NCBI RefSeq assembly: GCF_950005125.1
Contig: NC_080092.1
Span: forward strand, 77,620,251-77,684,250
Direction: 5' to 3'
DNA: 64,000 bases
From: Chionomys nivalis
Lineage: Eukaryota > Chordata > Mammalia > Rodentia > Cricetidae
Part shown: one piece after another, positions 21,175-31,319 of the stretch
Numbering within the stretch: the first letter of the stretch is position 1
Layout of the letters: the number at the start of each line of letters is the position of its first letter
Position numbers and translations under genes: made by a program
The notes under the pieces: model-generated
What the model saw: the letters and a program-made list of their open reading frames with translations, nothing else
What the model was told of the DNA's origin: nothing
The model's database searches: none

Positions 21175-21525
21175 TTGTTTGTTTGTTTTCAAGACAGGGT
21201 TTCTCTGTAGCTTTAGGAACTCCTCTGTAGACCAGTCTGGTCTCAGATTCATAGAGATTGGTCAGTCTCTGTCTCCTGAGTGCTGGAATTAAAGATGTGC
21301 ACCACCACGGCCTGGTTTGAGATTTATCTTTAATTATATGTTATGCGTGATTGTCTGTCCCTGTAAATTCAGGAACCTAGAGAGGCCACAAGAGGGCAGC
21401 AGATCCCCTGCAGGCAGTGGTGCAGGAGGTTGTGAGACACCTTTCGAGTGCTAGGTACTACATTCATGGCCTCTGCAAGGGCAGCAAGTGCCCTTAACCA
21501 CTAAGCGGGGTCCCCAACCCTTCCT
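21175..21525 (-). repeat. reverse B1 and reverse B3 SINEs
   Basis: B1 at about 21175-21320. The B3-type element at about 21325-21520 contains a strong CTCF-like motif (see separate entry). Confidence 0.8.
21386..21402 (+). promoter_or_regulatory. candidate CTCF site inside a B3 SINE
   Basis: CCACAAGAGGGCAGCAG differs from the core CTCF consensus CCASYAGRKGGCRSYR at a single position (A for Y). Binding is inferred, not shown. Confidence 0.55.
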
Positions 21526-21629
21526 TGTGCTTTCTGCACTCACAGCTTCCAGGATGTGGCAATAATCTGCAGTGAGGCCTTATCTAATCAAAATGATTGT
21601 ATCTAGGAGCTAGCTGTCTTTCTTTTTTT

Positions 21630-21812
21630 TAAATATTTATTTATTTATTATGTATACAATATTATTTCTGCATGTATGCCTGAAGGCCAGAAGAGGGCGC
21701 CAGACCTCATTACAGATGGTTGTGAGCCACCATGTGGTTGCTGGGAATTGAACTCAGGACCTTTGGAAGAGCAGGGAATGCTCTTAACCGCTGAGCCATC
21801 TCTCCAGCCCAG
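21630..21812 (-). mobile_element. reverse B2 SINE
   Basis: It runs from AATATTTATTTATTTATTAT to GAGCCATCTCTCCAGCCC. The last CTCTCCAGCCCAGCTA part is repeated once just after. It contains CCAGAAGAGGGCGCCAGA (21687-21704), the B2-borne CTCF-type motif with its CpG intact. Confidence 0.92.
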
Positions 21813-21829
21813 CTATCTCTCCAGCCCAG

Positions 21830-22240
21830 CTAGCTGCCTTGTAACGGGAGAACTGTTAAGCATTTGAAGTTCCTCCATCTTCCGTCTCCCATGCAATTAA
21901 AACTGAAGTGTGCCCATGGGGTAAGCACAAAGAACACTCAGTCACCTCAAACCAGAGAAGTTGGTATCAGTGGTCACCTGCCAATATCATGCCACATGCA
22001 GAGGAAGTTTATATGCATATATGGGAACGTGCAAAAAGGAACAGCCAGGATGCCAACAAATCAACAGGAAATGAAAAACAAACAAGAAGCAAGAAATGTC
22101 AAGCAGAAACCTTGGGGCCCCAGGAGGTTCCTGGTAGACATTACACCCTTAGTCCTCTCAGTTATGAGAGGGAATTAACTAAACATGCTGGACAGAGAGT
22201 AGGTCAGCCAATCAAGGGACTGTGGCTGCCTGAAGAGTGG
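21830..22240. other. unassigned intergenic sequence
   Basis: No gene or repeat recognised. A ~100-codon open frame begins at 21864 but lacks any family resemblance or codon bias. Confidence 0.5.
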
Positions 22241-22246
22241 TCTGTG

Positions 22247-22605
22247 GGCCGGGCGGTGGTGGCGCACGCCTTTAATCCCAGCACTCGGGAGGCAGAGGCA
22301 GGCGGATCTCTGTGAGTTTGAGACCAGCCTGGTCTACAAGAGCTAGTTCCAGGACAGGCTCCAAAACCACAGAGAGGGCTGGGGAGATGGCTCAGAGGTT
22401 AAGAGCACTGATTGTTCTTCCAGAGATCCTGAGTTCAATTCCCAGAAACCACATGGTGGCTCACAACCATCTGTAAAGAAATCTGGTGCCTTCTTCTGGT
22501 CTGCATGCATACATGGAGAAAGAACACTATATATAAAATAAATCTTTAAAAAAAAAAAAAAAACACAGAGAAACCCTGTCTCGAAAAACCAAAAAAAAAA
22601 AAAAA
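22247..22605 (+). mobile_element. young B1 split by a B2
   Basis: The forward B1 reads to CCAAAACCACAGAG at 22374, breaks, and resumes at 22571 with AAACCCTGTCTCGAAAAACC. The break holds a forward B2. Confidence 0.95.
22375..22562 (+). mobile_element. B2 SINE nested in B1
   Basis: It starts GGGCTGGGGAGATGGCTCAG and ends AAATAAATCTTTAAAAAAA. The B1 bases CACAGAG are repeated across it, so B2 activity postdates this B1. Confidence 0.94.
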
Positions 22606-22789
22606 GAGTGGTCTGTGTTCTGGGGGGTGGGATAATTCCCGTAGAAATCACGGTTAATCTATTCAGAAATGATCATTTTAAACAAAGAACGTTCCTGCAG
22701 CCCACATTGTTGATCTTCTTAGGTGGGAAGGGATGGCCTCAGATGTTAAGTTAGTAATGACGGCACTTTTAAGACTCCTTTTAAAAGGT

Positions 22790-23130
22790 TATTTCTTATT
22801 TTATGTGTGCTTGCCTGACTGTATCTACATGTACCATGTGTGCGCAGATGCACATGGAGGCCAGAAGAGGGCCCTGGCTGCCTGCAACTGGAATTACAGA
22901 GGGTTGTGAGTCACTGTGTGGGTACTGGGAACCAAATCCAGATCCTTTGGAAAAGCAACAAATGTTCTTAACCCCCCAGCCCCCATTTGAGACAAGGTCC
23001 TGCCTTGTCTTTAGTCTTGGCTAGCCTAGAACTCAGTATATAGCCCAGGCTGGTCTTGTACTCATGGAATTCCACCTGTCTCTGCCTCCTAAGTGCTGGG
23101 ATTAAAGGAATGGGTCACCACACCAGGCAT
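22790..23130 (-). repeat. reverse B3-type and reverse B1 SINEs
   Basis: B3-type at about 22795-22985, then a reverse B1 at about 22988-23128. Confidence 0.75.
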
Positions 23131-23237
23131 GAAAAAATTTAAAACTAAAGTTTTATAATATAAAAACTAAAAACCCAACCAATTAATTAATTAATAGAAA
23201 CTGTGTACCTAAATACACTCAAAATATCTTATCTCAG

Positions 23238-23425
23238 GGCTAGAGACATGGCTTAGTCCGTTAAGAGCATTGGCTGTTCTTCCTGAGGTTCTGAGTTCAA
23301 TTCCCAGCACCCACATGATGGCTCACAACCATCTGTGAGATCTGGTTCCCTCTTCTGGCCTGCAGGTACACATGCAGGCAGAACACTGTATACATAATAA
23401 ATAAAATCATAAAAAAAAGTGATCA
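23238..23425 (+). mobile_element. forward B2 SINE
   Basis: GGGCTAGAGACATGGCTTAG to ACATAATAAATAAAATCATA plus A tail. Confidence 0.9.
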
Positions 23426-23448
23426 CATTCCTAATCCTTTAAAAAAAA

Positions 23449-23751
23449 GATGTAAGAATTAGCCAATAAGAAACTAGAGCTAAGCCGGGCGGTGGTGGCG
23501 CACGCCTTTAATCCCAGCACTCGGGAGGCAGAGGCAGGCGGATCTCTGTGAGTTCGAGACCAGCCTGGTCTACAAGAGCTAGTTCCAGGACAGGCTCCAA
23601 AACCACAGAGAAACCCTGTCTCGAAAAACCAAAAAAAAAAAAAGAAACTAGAGCTAACGGACTAAGCAGTGATTTAAATAATATAGCTTCTGAGTGGTTA
23701 TTTCGGGGCTGAACAGTCAGGAATCAACAAGCAGCCTCTCCTCTTACAACA
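23449..23751 (+). repeat. LTR fragment split by a young B1
   Basis: GATGTAAGAATTAGCCAATA through TTAAATAATATAGCTTCTGA to TTACAACA matches, in the opposite orientation, the end of the LTR at 19138-19509. It is the same retrovirus-like family, non-coding here. Confidence 0.65.
23484..23641 (+). mobile_element. young forward B1 with 16-base TSD
   Basis: Perfect flanking repeats AAGAAACTAGAGCTAA (23468-23483, 23642-23657). The body is near consensus, so this is among the youngest insertions here. Confidence 0.96.
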
Positions 23752-24457
23752 CTCATGTGTTAAAAAGAAGCAGACAAAACACTCATATACATAAATAGAT
23801 ATTTATAAAAAAATATGTCTTATGTGTTATGCCTGGCACAAGACACCTCAGCACTTGAAACCGGAAAGGCGAACAATCCAGGATTAGCCTAGTATGGGGG
23901 GGGCTTGAGTACCAACCTTAGCACCCCCTCAGGGCTCAGAATTAGATGTCTGTGGCAGGCGAGGATCTGAGGGTAAAAGAATTAACTCAAGTACGTTACC
24001 TCTGCATGTTCTTTATTTTTCGTGCGTGGGGAGAAAGTGAAGTGAAGGGGGCGCAGAGAAGAAGAACAAGGGGAAGAATAAGGAGAAGAAAGAAGGGGGA
24101 AGGGGAAGGAGTAGAAGAAGTAGCGAGGGCTGATCTCCACGAGGTTTTTAGCTTTTACAGACACAGTTGGAAAATTCCAGACAAGGACAATAATAATGTG
24201 TCTATCAAAATCACAAAAGGGGGCAGGTAGAACCTGACAAAGCAGAGTACAGGTGACCCGGCCCAGGAAAGAGTCAGCATTCAAGGGGAAGTACCTGACT
24301 TTCCAAACCATTAGATAAAGTTACTAAACACCCCTGAATCCTGGATTCACCCATTCTCCCTCTAATCTCTTTGGTGATAACCAGCTTTGGGGATGCCCAG
24401 ATTTGTTTGTTAGCAACGATGGGGCACACTGCCTTCCTTCTTAGTGCCTGTCTTCTA
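23752..24457. other. unassigned sequence with purine tract
   Basis: No gene recognised. A GAA/GGA-rich tract lies at about 24040-24125. Some surrounding text could be further LTR or ancient repeat, not assigned. Confidence 0.45.
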
Positions 24458-24477
24458 TAGAAATTTCTCTGTGTCCC

Positions 24478-24612
24478 GCCGGGCGGTGGTGGCGCACGCC
24501 TTTAATCCCAGCACTCGGGAGGCAGAGGCAGGTGGATCTCTGGGAGTTCGAGGCCAGCCTGGTCTACAAGAGCTAGTTCCGTCTCGAAAAACCAAAAAAA
24601 AAAAAAAAAAAA
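24478..24612 (+). mobile_element. internally deleted B1 with TSD
   Basis: The B1 jumps from GAGCTAGTTCC straight to GTCTCGAAAAACC, missing about 31 bases present in its neighbours. GAAATTTCTCTGTG flanks it (24460-24473, 24613-24626). Confidence 0.92.
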
Positions 24613-25026
24613 GAAATTTCTCTGTGGTCTGTCAGCAGGTAATTTTGTGGGGTTGACTCTATGTAAATTTGACTGTTAGAACAATGAGTGAATGTTAATT
24701 GCTCTAAGGCCTCCTGGTGTGGGGAAAGGAGCAAGGTCACTCTGTTGCCCCTGCAGAAGTCACACTGCTGAGGTGTTTTGGGAATGAATCCCATTTTGAA
24801 GGGAAGAATCATGGCTTCTCAAGGTTCCCACAGATATGACAGTGACTTTTCCAAAACACAAGTGTCCCCGCAGCTCTGCAAAACGGGGTGACCAATAAGT
24901 GTACACTTGTGGGCCTGTCTTTATGAATCTGTCAGCTGTACTTTTACTGTATAATCTTGTGGGCTCCAACATTGCTTTTACCAAGTTTGAGTCCAGCCTA
25001 GGCTACATGAGAGTCTATCTCAAAAA

Positions 25027-25360
25027 ATAATACCACCTGGGCAGTGGGGTGCACATCTCTAATCCCAGCACTCAAGAGGCAGAGACAGGCAGATCTCTGT
25101 GAATTTTTTGTTTGTTTGTTTGTTTTTGTTTTTCGAGAAAGGGTTTCTCTGTGGTTTTGGAGCCTATCCTGGAACTAGCTCTTGTAGACCAGGCTGGTCT
25201 CGAACTCACAGAGATCCGCCTGCCTCTGCCTCCCAAGTGCTGGGATTAAAGGCATGCGCCACCACCGCCCGGCGATCTCTGTGAATTTGAGGCTAGTATG
25301 GTTTACAAAGCAAGTTCCAAGACAGGTCCCAAAGCCACACAGAGAATTCCTGTATTGAAA
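25027..25360 (+). repeat. old B1 split by reverse B1
   Basis: The forward B1 is interrupted after GATCTCTGTGAATT, which is repeated after the insert (25092-25105, 25274-25287). Confidence 0.9.
25106..25273 (-). mobile_element. reverse B1 nested in B1
   Basis: (TTTG)n-rich tail, GTTTTTCGAGAAAGGG body, ending ACCACCGCCCGGC. Confidence 0.93.
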
Positions 25361-25361
25361 A

Positions 25362-25505
25362 TACACACACACACACACACACATGTACGTACATACATAC
25401 ACACATACATGTATACACATATACATGCATACACACATACATGCATACATATACATACATACATATATACATACATACATACATACATACATACATACAT
25501 TCATA
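25362..25505. repeat. (CA)n and (TACA)n microsatellite
   Basis: About 140 bases of CA then TACA/TATACA units. It creates long spurious open frames of Tyr/Met/Val/Cys or His/Thr/Ile on both strands. Confidence 0.95.
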
Positions 25506-25514
25506 CCAACAATG

Positions 25515-25785
25515 GGCTGGAGGATTAACAATGGCTCAGGGATTAAGAACATTTCCAGAGGACCTGAGTTTGGTTTCAGTTCTTGTCCCCAGACCCAACT
25601 CCAGGGGCAGGCAACAACTCTGGCCTCCTTGGGCATCTGCACTCACAGGCATAGAAACGCACACTTAAAAATAATTTATTTATTTATTTGGTTTTCCAAA
25701 CAGGGTTTTTCTCTGTAGTCCTGGCACTCACTCTGTAGACCAGGCTGGCCTCGAACTCATAGAGATCTGCTTGCGTCTGCTTCCC
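25515..25785. repeat. degraded B2 (forward) and reverse B1 fragment
   Basis: B2-like 25510-25670 and B1-like 25685-25785, ending at the target of the next composite. Confidence 0.65.
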
Positions 25786-25786
25786 A

Positions 25787-26157
25787 AATTTTAAATATCT
25801 TTTTTTTTTTAAATATTTATTTATTGTGTATATAATATTCTTTCTGCAGACCAGAAGGGGGCACCAGACCTCATTACAGATGGTTGTGAACCACCATGTG
25901 GTTGCCGGTAATTGAACTCAGGACCTTTGGAAGAGCAGGCAATGCTCTTAACCACTGAGCCATCTCTCCAGCCCTTTTTTTTTTTTTTTTTTTTTTTGGT
26001 TTTTCGAGACAGGGTTTTTCTGTGGCTTTGGAGCCTGTCCTGGAACTAGCTCTGTAGACCATGCTTGTCTCGAACTCACAGAGATCCGCCTGCCTCTACC
26101 TCCCAAGTGCTGGGATTAAAGGCGTGCGCCACCATCGCCCGGCAATTTTAAATATCT
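25787..26157 (-). mobile_element. B2+B1 composite flanked by one TSD pair
   Basis: AATTTTAAATATCT occurs at 25787-25800 and 26144-26157. Between lie a reverse B2 (about 25801-25974) and a reverse B1 (about 25975-26143). The B2 most simply inserted into the B1's poly-T tail. Confidence 0.88.
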
Positions 26158-26164
26158 TCAAGGG

Positions 26165-26695
26165 TTTTGAAGATGGCTCAGAAACTAAGGATACTGGCTG
26201 CTTTTCCAGAGGCCCCTGGTACAATTCCCAGCATCCACACAACAGTTAGCAGCCATCTGTAACTCCAACAATCCCTTTTTCAGGTCGTACTTACACATGG
26301 AATGGAGGCATGCACACAGGCAAAACACTCAGAGAGATAAAAACAAAAACATAAATCTTCATCTTTTCCCCCAGATTTTTCCTGAGTAGCCCTGGCTGTC
26401 CTGGAACTCGCTCTGTAGACCAGGCTGGCCTCAAACTCAGAGATCCACATGACACTGCCTCCTGACTGCTGGACTTAAAGGTGTGCGCCATCATTACCCA
26501 TTTTTATTTATTTAATTTGCATTGGTGTTTTGTCTCTATTTACGCCTATGTAAAAGTGTTGGGTCCTCTGAAACTAGAGTTACAGATAGTTGTGAGCTGC
26601 CATATGGGTGCTGGGAATTGAACCTGGGTCCTCTGGAAGAGCAGCCAACCTGTGCTCTTGACTGAGCTATCTTTCCAGCCAACTCCCCAAATTCT
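26165..26695. repeat. B2 (forward), B1 (reverse), B3 (reverse) SINEs
   Basis: Approximate bounds 26165-26345, 26360-26500 and 26505-26690. Confidence 0.75.
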
Positions 26696-26766
26696 TATGT
26701 TTATTTTTGGAGCCAGAAAGTGGCAGATAAAATGGACCTATTTATATTTATCAGCTAGGTTAACTG

Positions 26767-27493
26767 TAATGGTTTAAGTAAAATGCTGCAGATCTCTGAG
26801 TGGCTGCAGTGGGCAGCAGGTCCCCAGAGCAGCTAGTCCCAGGCAGGGATGCTGTAGTTTCCTGAGTAGCTGCAGCAGGCCACGAATCCCAGGCAGGGAG
26901 CCGCGTGGTGGGTGAGAGACCTGGATGGGGCAGCCAGTCCCACGAGGAAAGACAGACAAATGGGCAGGCCATGAGACCACGCTGCAGGTCTCCAAAGGCA
27001 GTAGGCAAGAGGCAGGCACTTGAAGAGGTAGCTTCTGTCTCTCCCTTCTCCCTTTGACCCTTTCTGTTTCTCTCTCTCTTTCTCTCTGCCCTTCTCCCCT
27101 TCTCCCCTTTCCCTCCATAACCCACTAAATAAATATCTAACCTCACTCTGCATGGCATGCCTATCCATGTCTCTGTCTCTCGCCTGCTGCATGACTCTCT
27201 GCCCTGGACCAGCCACCTTTGGAGACCTACCGCATGGTCTCGAGGCATGCCCATCTGTCTGTCTCTCCTTGTGGCTGCCTTGTCGAGGTCTCTCACCAAC
27301 CACATGGCTCCCTGCCTGGGACTTGTGACCCACTGCAGCCACTTGGGGAACTGCACCATCCCTGCCTGGGAATGGCTGCTTTCAGGATCCACTGTCTGCG
27401 CCACTTTGGGGATCTGAGGCATGGTCTCATGGCCCGCTGCCCACTGCCCACTGCAGCCACTTGGGAATCTGCAGCATTTTACTTTATCCATTA
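26767..27493. repeat. 727-bp imperfect inverted repeat (foldback)
   Basis: The left arm from TAATGG (26767) to AGGTCTCCAAAGG (26998) pairs with the right arm from CCTTTGGAGACCT (27216) to CCATTA (27493). Shared blocks include AAGTAAAATGCTGCAGAT, TCCCAGGCAGGGA, GGTGAGAGACCT and GACAGACA. The right arm has an extra ~50 bases. The ~215-base loop has a pyrimidine-rich run and AATAAATATCTAACCTC, which recalls an LTR R-U5 area. Arms also contain internal repeats of GTGGCTGCAGTGGG-type units. It could be two head-to-head copies of one repeat or a palindromic element. A 266-codon frame on the minus strand follows from the repeat and is not a gene call. Confidence 0.8.
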
Positions 27494-27499
27494 CACCTA

Positions 27500-28010
27500 C
27501 AACATGATTTTTTTTTTTGCATTCAGTTTGTTCTAAACAGGGTCTAAATAAGGAATGCATACCACATTTGGTTGTTTCAGAATCCTCATTTAAATCTAGA
27601 GCAACTTCCCCTACCGTTCACTTGAGATGCTAAAACATTTTGAGTAAATTACAGACATCATGCCCCCTTCCAGATTTCTCCAGTTGCATCTTCGTGGTGA
27701 TGGTGTTTATCCTGTGAGCTGGAAATTTGCTTTGTGGATTAGGCTTGATTAGACTCAGGTTGACTGTACCCACAGAAACAACTCATGGTGACACGTCCCA
27801 CTAGGTACTCTCTGTGCCCAGGTGTCCTCGATGCCCCTGTTCTCCTGTGGGTGATGCAGTGCTGGTCATTGACTTGGCTGAGGACTGTCTTCTAGGACCA
27901 GTGAATAACCTATGCAATCCTCCCGCCTCCCAAATTCTGGGCTTACAGGGTTTATTGAGAAAGCAAGCCCAGCTAGGTGTGACTTTAAGAAATTTGGAGC
28001 GTGCTCTCTG
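27500..28010. other. unassigned intergenic sequence
   Basis: No gene recognised. Part of 27790-27990 may be a degraded SINE. Confidence 0.45.
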
Positions 28011-28345
28011 GGTATGGCAGCACATACGTGTAATCTTAGCACTTTGTGAGTAGAGGCAGGAGGACTGCTGTAAGTCTGAAGCTAGCCTGGATACATAGTA
28101 AGTTAAAGGCTAGCCAGGACTACATAGCAAGACCTTGTCTCAAAAACAAGCAACAAGTTGGGCGGTGGTGGCACACACCTTTAATCCCAGCATTCGGGAG
28201 GCAGAGACAGGTGGATCTCTGTGAGTTTGAGGCCAGCCTGGTCTACAAGAGCTAGTTCCAGGACAGGCTCCAAAACCACAGAGAAACCCCGTCTCGAAAA
28301 ACCAGAAAAGAAAAGAAAAGAAAAGAAAAGAAAAGAAAAGAAATA
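28010..28345 (+). repeat. two forward B1 SINEs with (AAAAG)n tail
   Basis: A diverged copy at about 28010-28150 and a better one at 28157-28305, whose tail became (AAAAG)n to 28342. Confidence 0.85.
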
Positions 28346-28361
28346 CAGACTTCTTTTTTGT

Positions 28362-28430
28362 TGCTTTTTTTTTTTTTTTTTTGGTTTTGCAAGACAGTGT
28401 TTCTCTGTGTAGCCCACCACTGCCCGGCAA
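28362..28430 (-). mobile_element. mini B1: reverse copy with large internal deletion
   Basis: Poly-T, GGTTTTGCAAGACAGTGTTT and CTCTGTGTAG run directly into CCCACCACTGCCCGGC. The whole middle of B1 is missing. Confidence 0.75.
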
Positions 28431-28499
28431 GAACCGTTTTCTTTTTCTTTTCTTTTTCTTTTTTTTAAAGAAAGGGGTCTTTTGTTGTTGTTGTTGTTG

Positions 28500-28835
28500 T
28501 TATTTATTATGTATACAATATTCTGTCTGTGTATATGCCTAAAGGCCAGAAGAGGGCACCAGACCTCATTACAGATGGTTATGAGCCACCATGTGGTTGC
28601 TGGGAATTGAACTCAGGACCTTTGGACGAGCAGCAGGCAATGCTCTTAACCACTGAGCCATCTCTCCAGCCCCTTTTTCTTTTTTTGAGACAGGGTTGTT
28701 TCTCTGTGTATCCCTGGCTATCTTGGAACCCACTGTGTAGACCAGGCTAGCCTCAGGCTCACAGAGATCCACCTGTCTCTGCCTCTCCCAAATGTTGGGA
28801 TTGAAAGTGTGCGCCACCACCACCTGGCAGAGAAT
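28500..28835 (-). repeat. reverse B2 and reverse B1 SINEs
   Basis: B2 about 28500-28672 (ends GAGCCATCTCTCCAGCCC) and B1 about 28676-28829. Confidence 0.9.
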
Positions 28836-29011
28836 TTTGAAAAGTGTAGAGGCTGCAGTTCAGACTTGGAAGAGGTGGGGTGCAAGGACTTGTGCCACAC
28901 AGGATGGCTTTAAAGGGGACCACGATTTGCCTGTTGACCAGTTGAATCCTGCCCCATGTGGTGGTCTGGCAGGAGCCATCCAAGTTACTTCTCCATCAGT
29001 TTTATTTTATA

Positions 29012-29177
29012 CTTTTTTTTTTTTTTTTTTTTTTTTTGAGACAGGGTTTCTCTGTGGTTTTGGAGCCTGTCCTGGAACTAGCTCTTGTAGACCAGGCTGG
29101 TCTTGAAGTCACAGAGATCCGCCTGTCTCTGCTTCCCGAGTGCTGGGATTAAAGGCGTGCGCCACCACCACCCGGCA
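29012..29177 (-). mobile_element. reverse B1 with 15-base TSD, inside MIR-like sequence
   Basis: CAGTTTTATTTTATA flanks it (28997-29011, 29178-29192). The host sequence resembles MIR. Confidence 0.93.
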
Positions 29178-29192
29178 CAGTTTTATTTTATA

Positions 29193-29770
29193 GAGGAGGA
29201 AATTGGAGGCTCTGACGTGCTCAGTCACTCTGCTAAGTCCTGAGGGCAGTCGGGTGAGCATCAGAGGGGACTCCGTTTGACGGGAGATCCAGTAGCTAAG
29301 CATTGACTAGGAAGGAGGAGCCTGGCTGAGGCAGAGCCCAGTCCCCCACGTCTTGGGTGGGAGGAAGAGACAAAGCCGGTTGGAAGAGAAAATAATGAGT
29401 TTGTTCCCTTGCAGCTGCCCAGATGTCCCCCGAGCTGCTCTCTTAAGAGATGGTGTTTATGACAGGACAATGTCTGTAATTTGGCTCCCGGCATGTTTGG
29501 ACAATTAGTTTGAGTCACCCTTCCCTGGTGTCTCATTCAGAGCAAGGACATCCTCCCATTCATTCTAAGGAGTCCTCCGTGAGAGGCACAGAAAGGGACC
29601 CTGTGAGCCTGGCGCTGTTGTTGTCTCCCCTCTCAGGGGTGGAGGTTGGTGGGAGAAAGGGGTCAGGGCAAGGTGAGTGATCTGTCTGCCTGGTAACTGA
29701 AGTCAGCTGGGGAGGGGAGAATGTTGGGGTATGAGATCTCTTCAGAAGGGTGCTGCCTTGAAGAGGCTGA
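29193..29770. other. unassigned unique sequence
   Basis: No gene or young repeat recognised beyond a MIR-like start. Confidence 0.5.
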
Positions 29771-29795
29771 ACACACACAGTGAATACAGGGGTTT

Positions 29796-29965
29796 TTGTT
29801 TTTTGTTTGTTTGTTTGTTTTTTCGAGACAGGGTTTCTCTGTGGTTTTGGAGCCTGTCCTGGAACTAGCTCTTGTAGACCAGGCTGGTCTCGAAGTCACA
29901 GAGATCCGCCTGTCTCTGCCTCCCGAGTGCTGGGATTAAAGGTGTGCGCCACCACCGCCTGGCCA
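29796..29965 (-). mobile_element. reverse B1 with 13-base TSD
   Basis: AATACAGGGGTTT at 29783-29795 and 29966-29978. Confidence 0.94.
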
Positions 29966-30009
29966 AATACAGGGGTTTGAATAAGAATGCCCCCCCCACT
30001 GGGCAGCAA

Positions 30010-30220
30010 ACCTCCTGACTTTGAAGGCAGCCTGGTCTACAGAGCTAGTTCCAGGACAGCTAAAGCTACGCTTCCGGCAACTGATAGTGGTGCACACCTT
30101 TCAACCCAGCACTTGGGAAGCAGACACACGGGGATCTCAGTGAGTTCAAGGCCAGCCTGGTCTACGAAGTCAGTTCTAGGCTGTGACACACAGAGAAACC
30201 CTGACCAGAAAACAAAACAA
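30010..30220 (+). repeat. partial and full forward B1 SINEs
   Basis: A fragment at 30010-30065 and a copy at about 30075-30220. Confidence 0.75.
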
Positions 30221-30264
30221 AAACAACAAAAAGCAAGCAAACAAAAAAACAAACAAAAAGAATG

Positions 30265-30800
30265 GCCCTTAAGCTTATGTATTCGAATCCTTAGGTGAAC
30301 GGTTTGAAATGATTATAAGGATTACCAGGTGTGGCCTTGCTGGAGGAAGTGTGCCATTGGGGGTGGGTTTTGAGGTTTCAGAAGCCCACGCCAGGTCCAG
30401 TCTGTGTCTGTGTGTCTGTGTGTGTGTGTCTGTCTACCTATGGACCAGGCTGTAGTTCCCCAGTGCCCACCTACACGCTGCCGTGCTCTCTACCATGCTG
30501 ATAACAGACTAAAACCTCTGAAACTGTTAGCAAACTCCCAGCTGATGCTTTCTTTTGTTTGTTTTGTTTTTTTGGTTTTTCAAGACAGGGTTTCTCTGTG
30601 GTTTTGGAGCCTGTCCTGGAACTAGCTCTTGTAGACCAGGCTGGTCTCGAACTCACAGAGATCCGCCTGCCTCTGCCTCCCAAGTGCTGGGATTAAAGGC
30701 GTGCGCCACCACCGCCCGGCTGATGCTTTCTTTTATAAGTTGCTTTGGTCATGGTGTTTCTTCCCAGCCATGAACAGTGACTTAGATAGTCAGGGTTCAG
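30265..30800 (+). repeat. rodent medium-reiterated repeat split by a B1
   Basis: Phrases GTGTGGCCTTGCTGGAGGAA, GGTTTTGAGGTTTCAGAAGC, CCTCTGAAACTGTTAGCAA and ATAAGTTGCTTTGGTCATGG are those of a common rodent repeat, possibly URR1-type; the name is from memory. A reverse B1 interrupts it at 30557-30718. Confidence 0.6.
30557..30718 (-). mobile_element. reverse B1 with 16-base TSD
   Basis: GCTGATGCTTTCTTTT at 30541-30556 and 30719-30734. Confidence 0.95.
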
Positions 30801-31318
30801 AAGAACTGTGACCCAGAGGGTCTGTCTCAAAAAATACAGGAGACAGAGACCTAGGGAAGGAAGCAGTAGAAACAAGGACTCTCAAGCTGAGTGAGGGTGG
30901 GGCATAGGAGAAAAAGGGACCCTTCTGCATCCAGACAGCACCTACAGGGAAGATTCTGTGGGGCCTGGTGGGCTGGTCCGGAGAAAGGAAGGTGGGGAGC
31001 TGGGGATGACTCCCAGAGCTCGGTCTAGGGACGCTGGGAACCGAGGTAGGATCTATGGTAGGTGTCTGTGTGTAGCTCTGCTTGCTGCTGGGAGGGGGAA
31101 GTCTGAAGAGGAGGCTAAGAACAGGGGGAAGTGTCACTCACTAACAGCTAGCATAAGGGACACCTCCATGGAGGAGTGATCCTGACCAGTGATGCTTAGA
31201 AGGCTTTGAAAGAAGGGTTGCGGTGGGAGAGAGAGGGAGGGAGAGGAGGAATGGGAGAGACGAATGATTCATTATTTACATGTGTGAAATTGTCAGAGAA
31301 TAACACAACACACGAAAC
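30800..31318. other. unassigned unique sequence
   Basis: G/A-rich, no gene recognised. Confidence 0.5.
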
Positions 31319-31319
31319 A

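Noticed and set aside
21676..21867. Repeated frames with ITDGCEPPCGCWELNSG
   Set aside because: Translations of B2 SINEs.
25293..25500. Tyr/Met/Cys/Val-rich frames
   Set aside because: Translations of the (TACA)n/(TGTA)n microsatellite.
26760..27560. 266-codon minus-strand open frame
   Set aside because: It spans the inverted repeat and its loop. The peptide repeats itself because the DNA does, and resembles no family I know.
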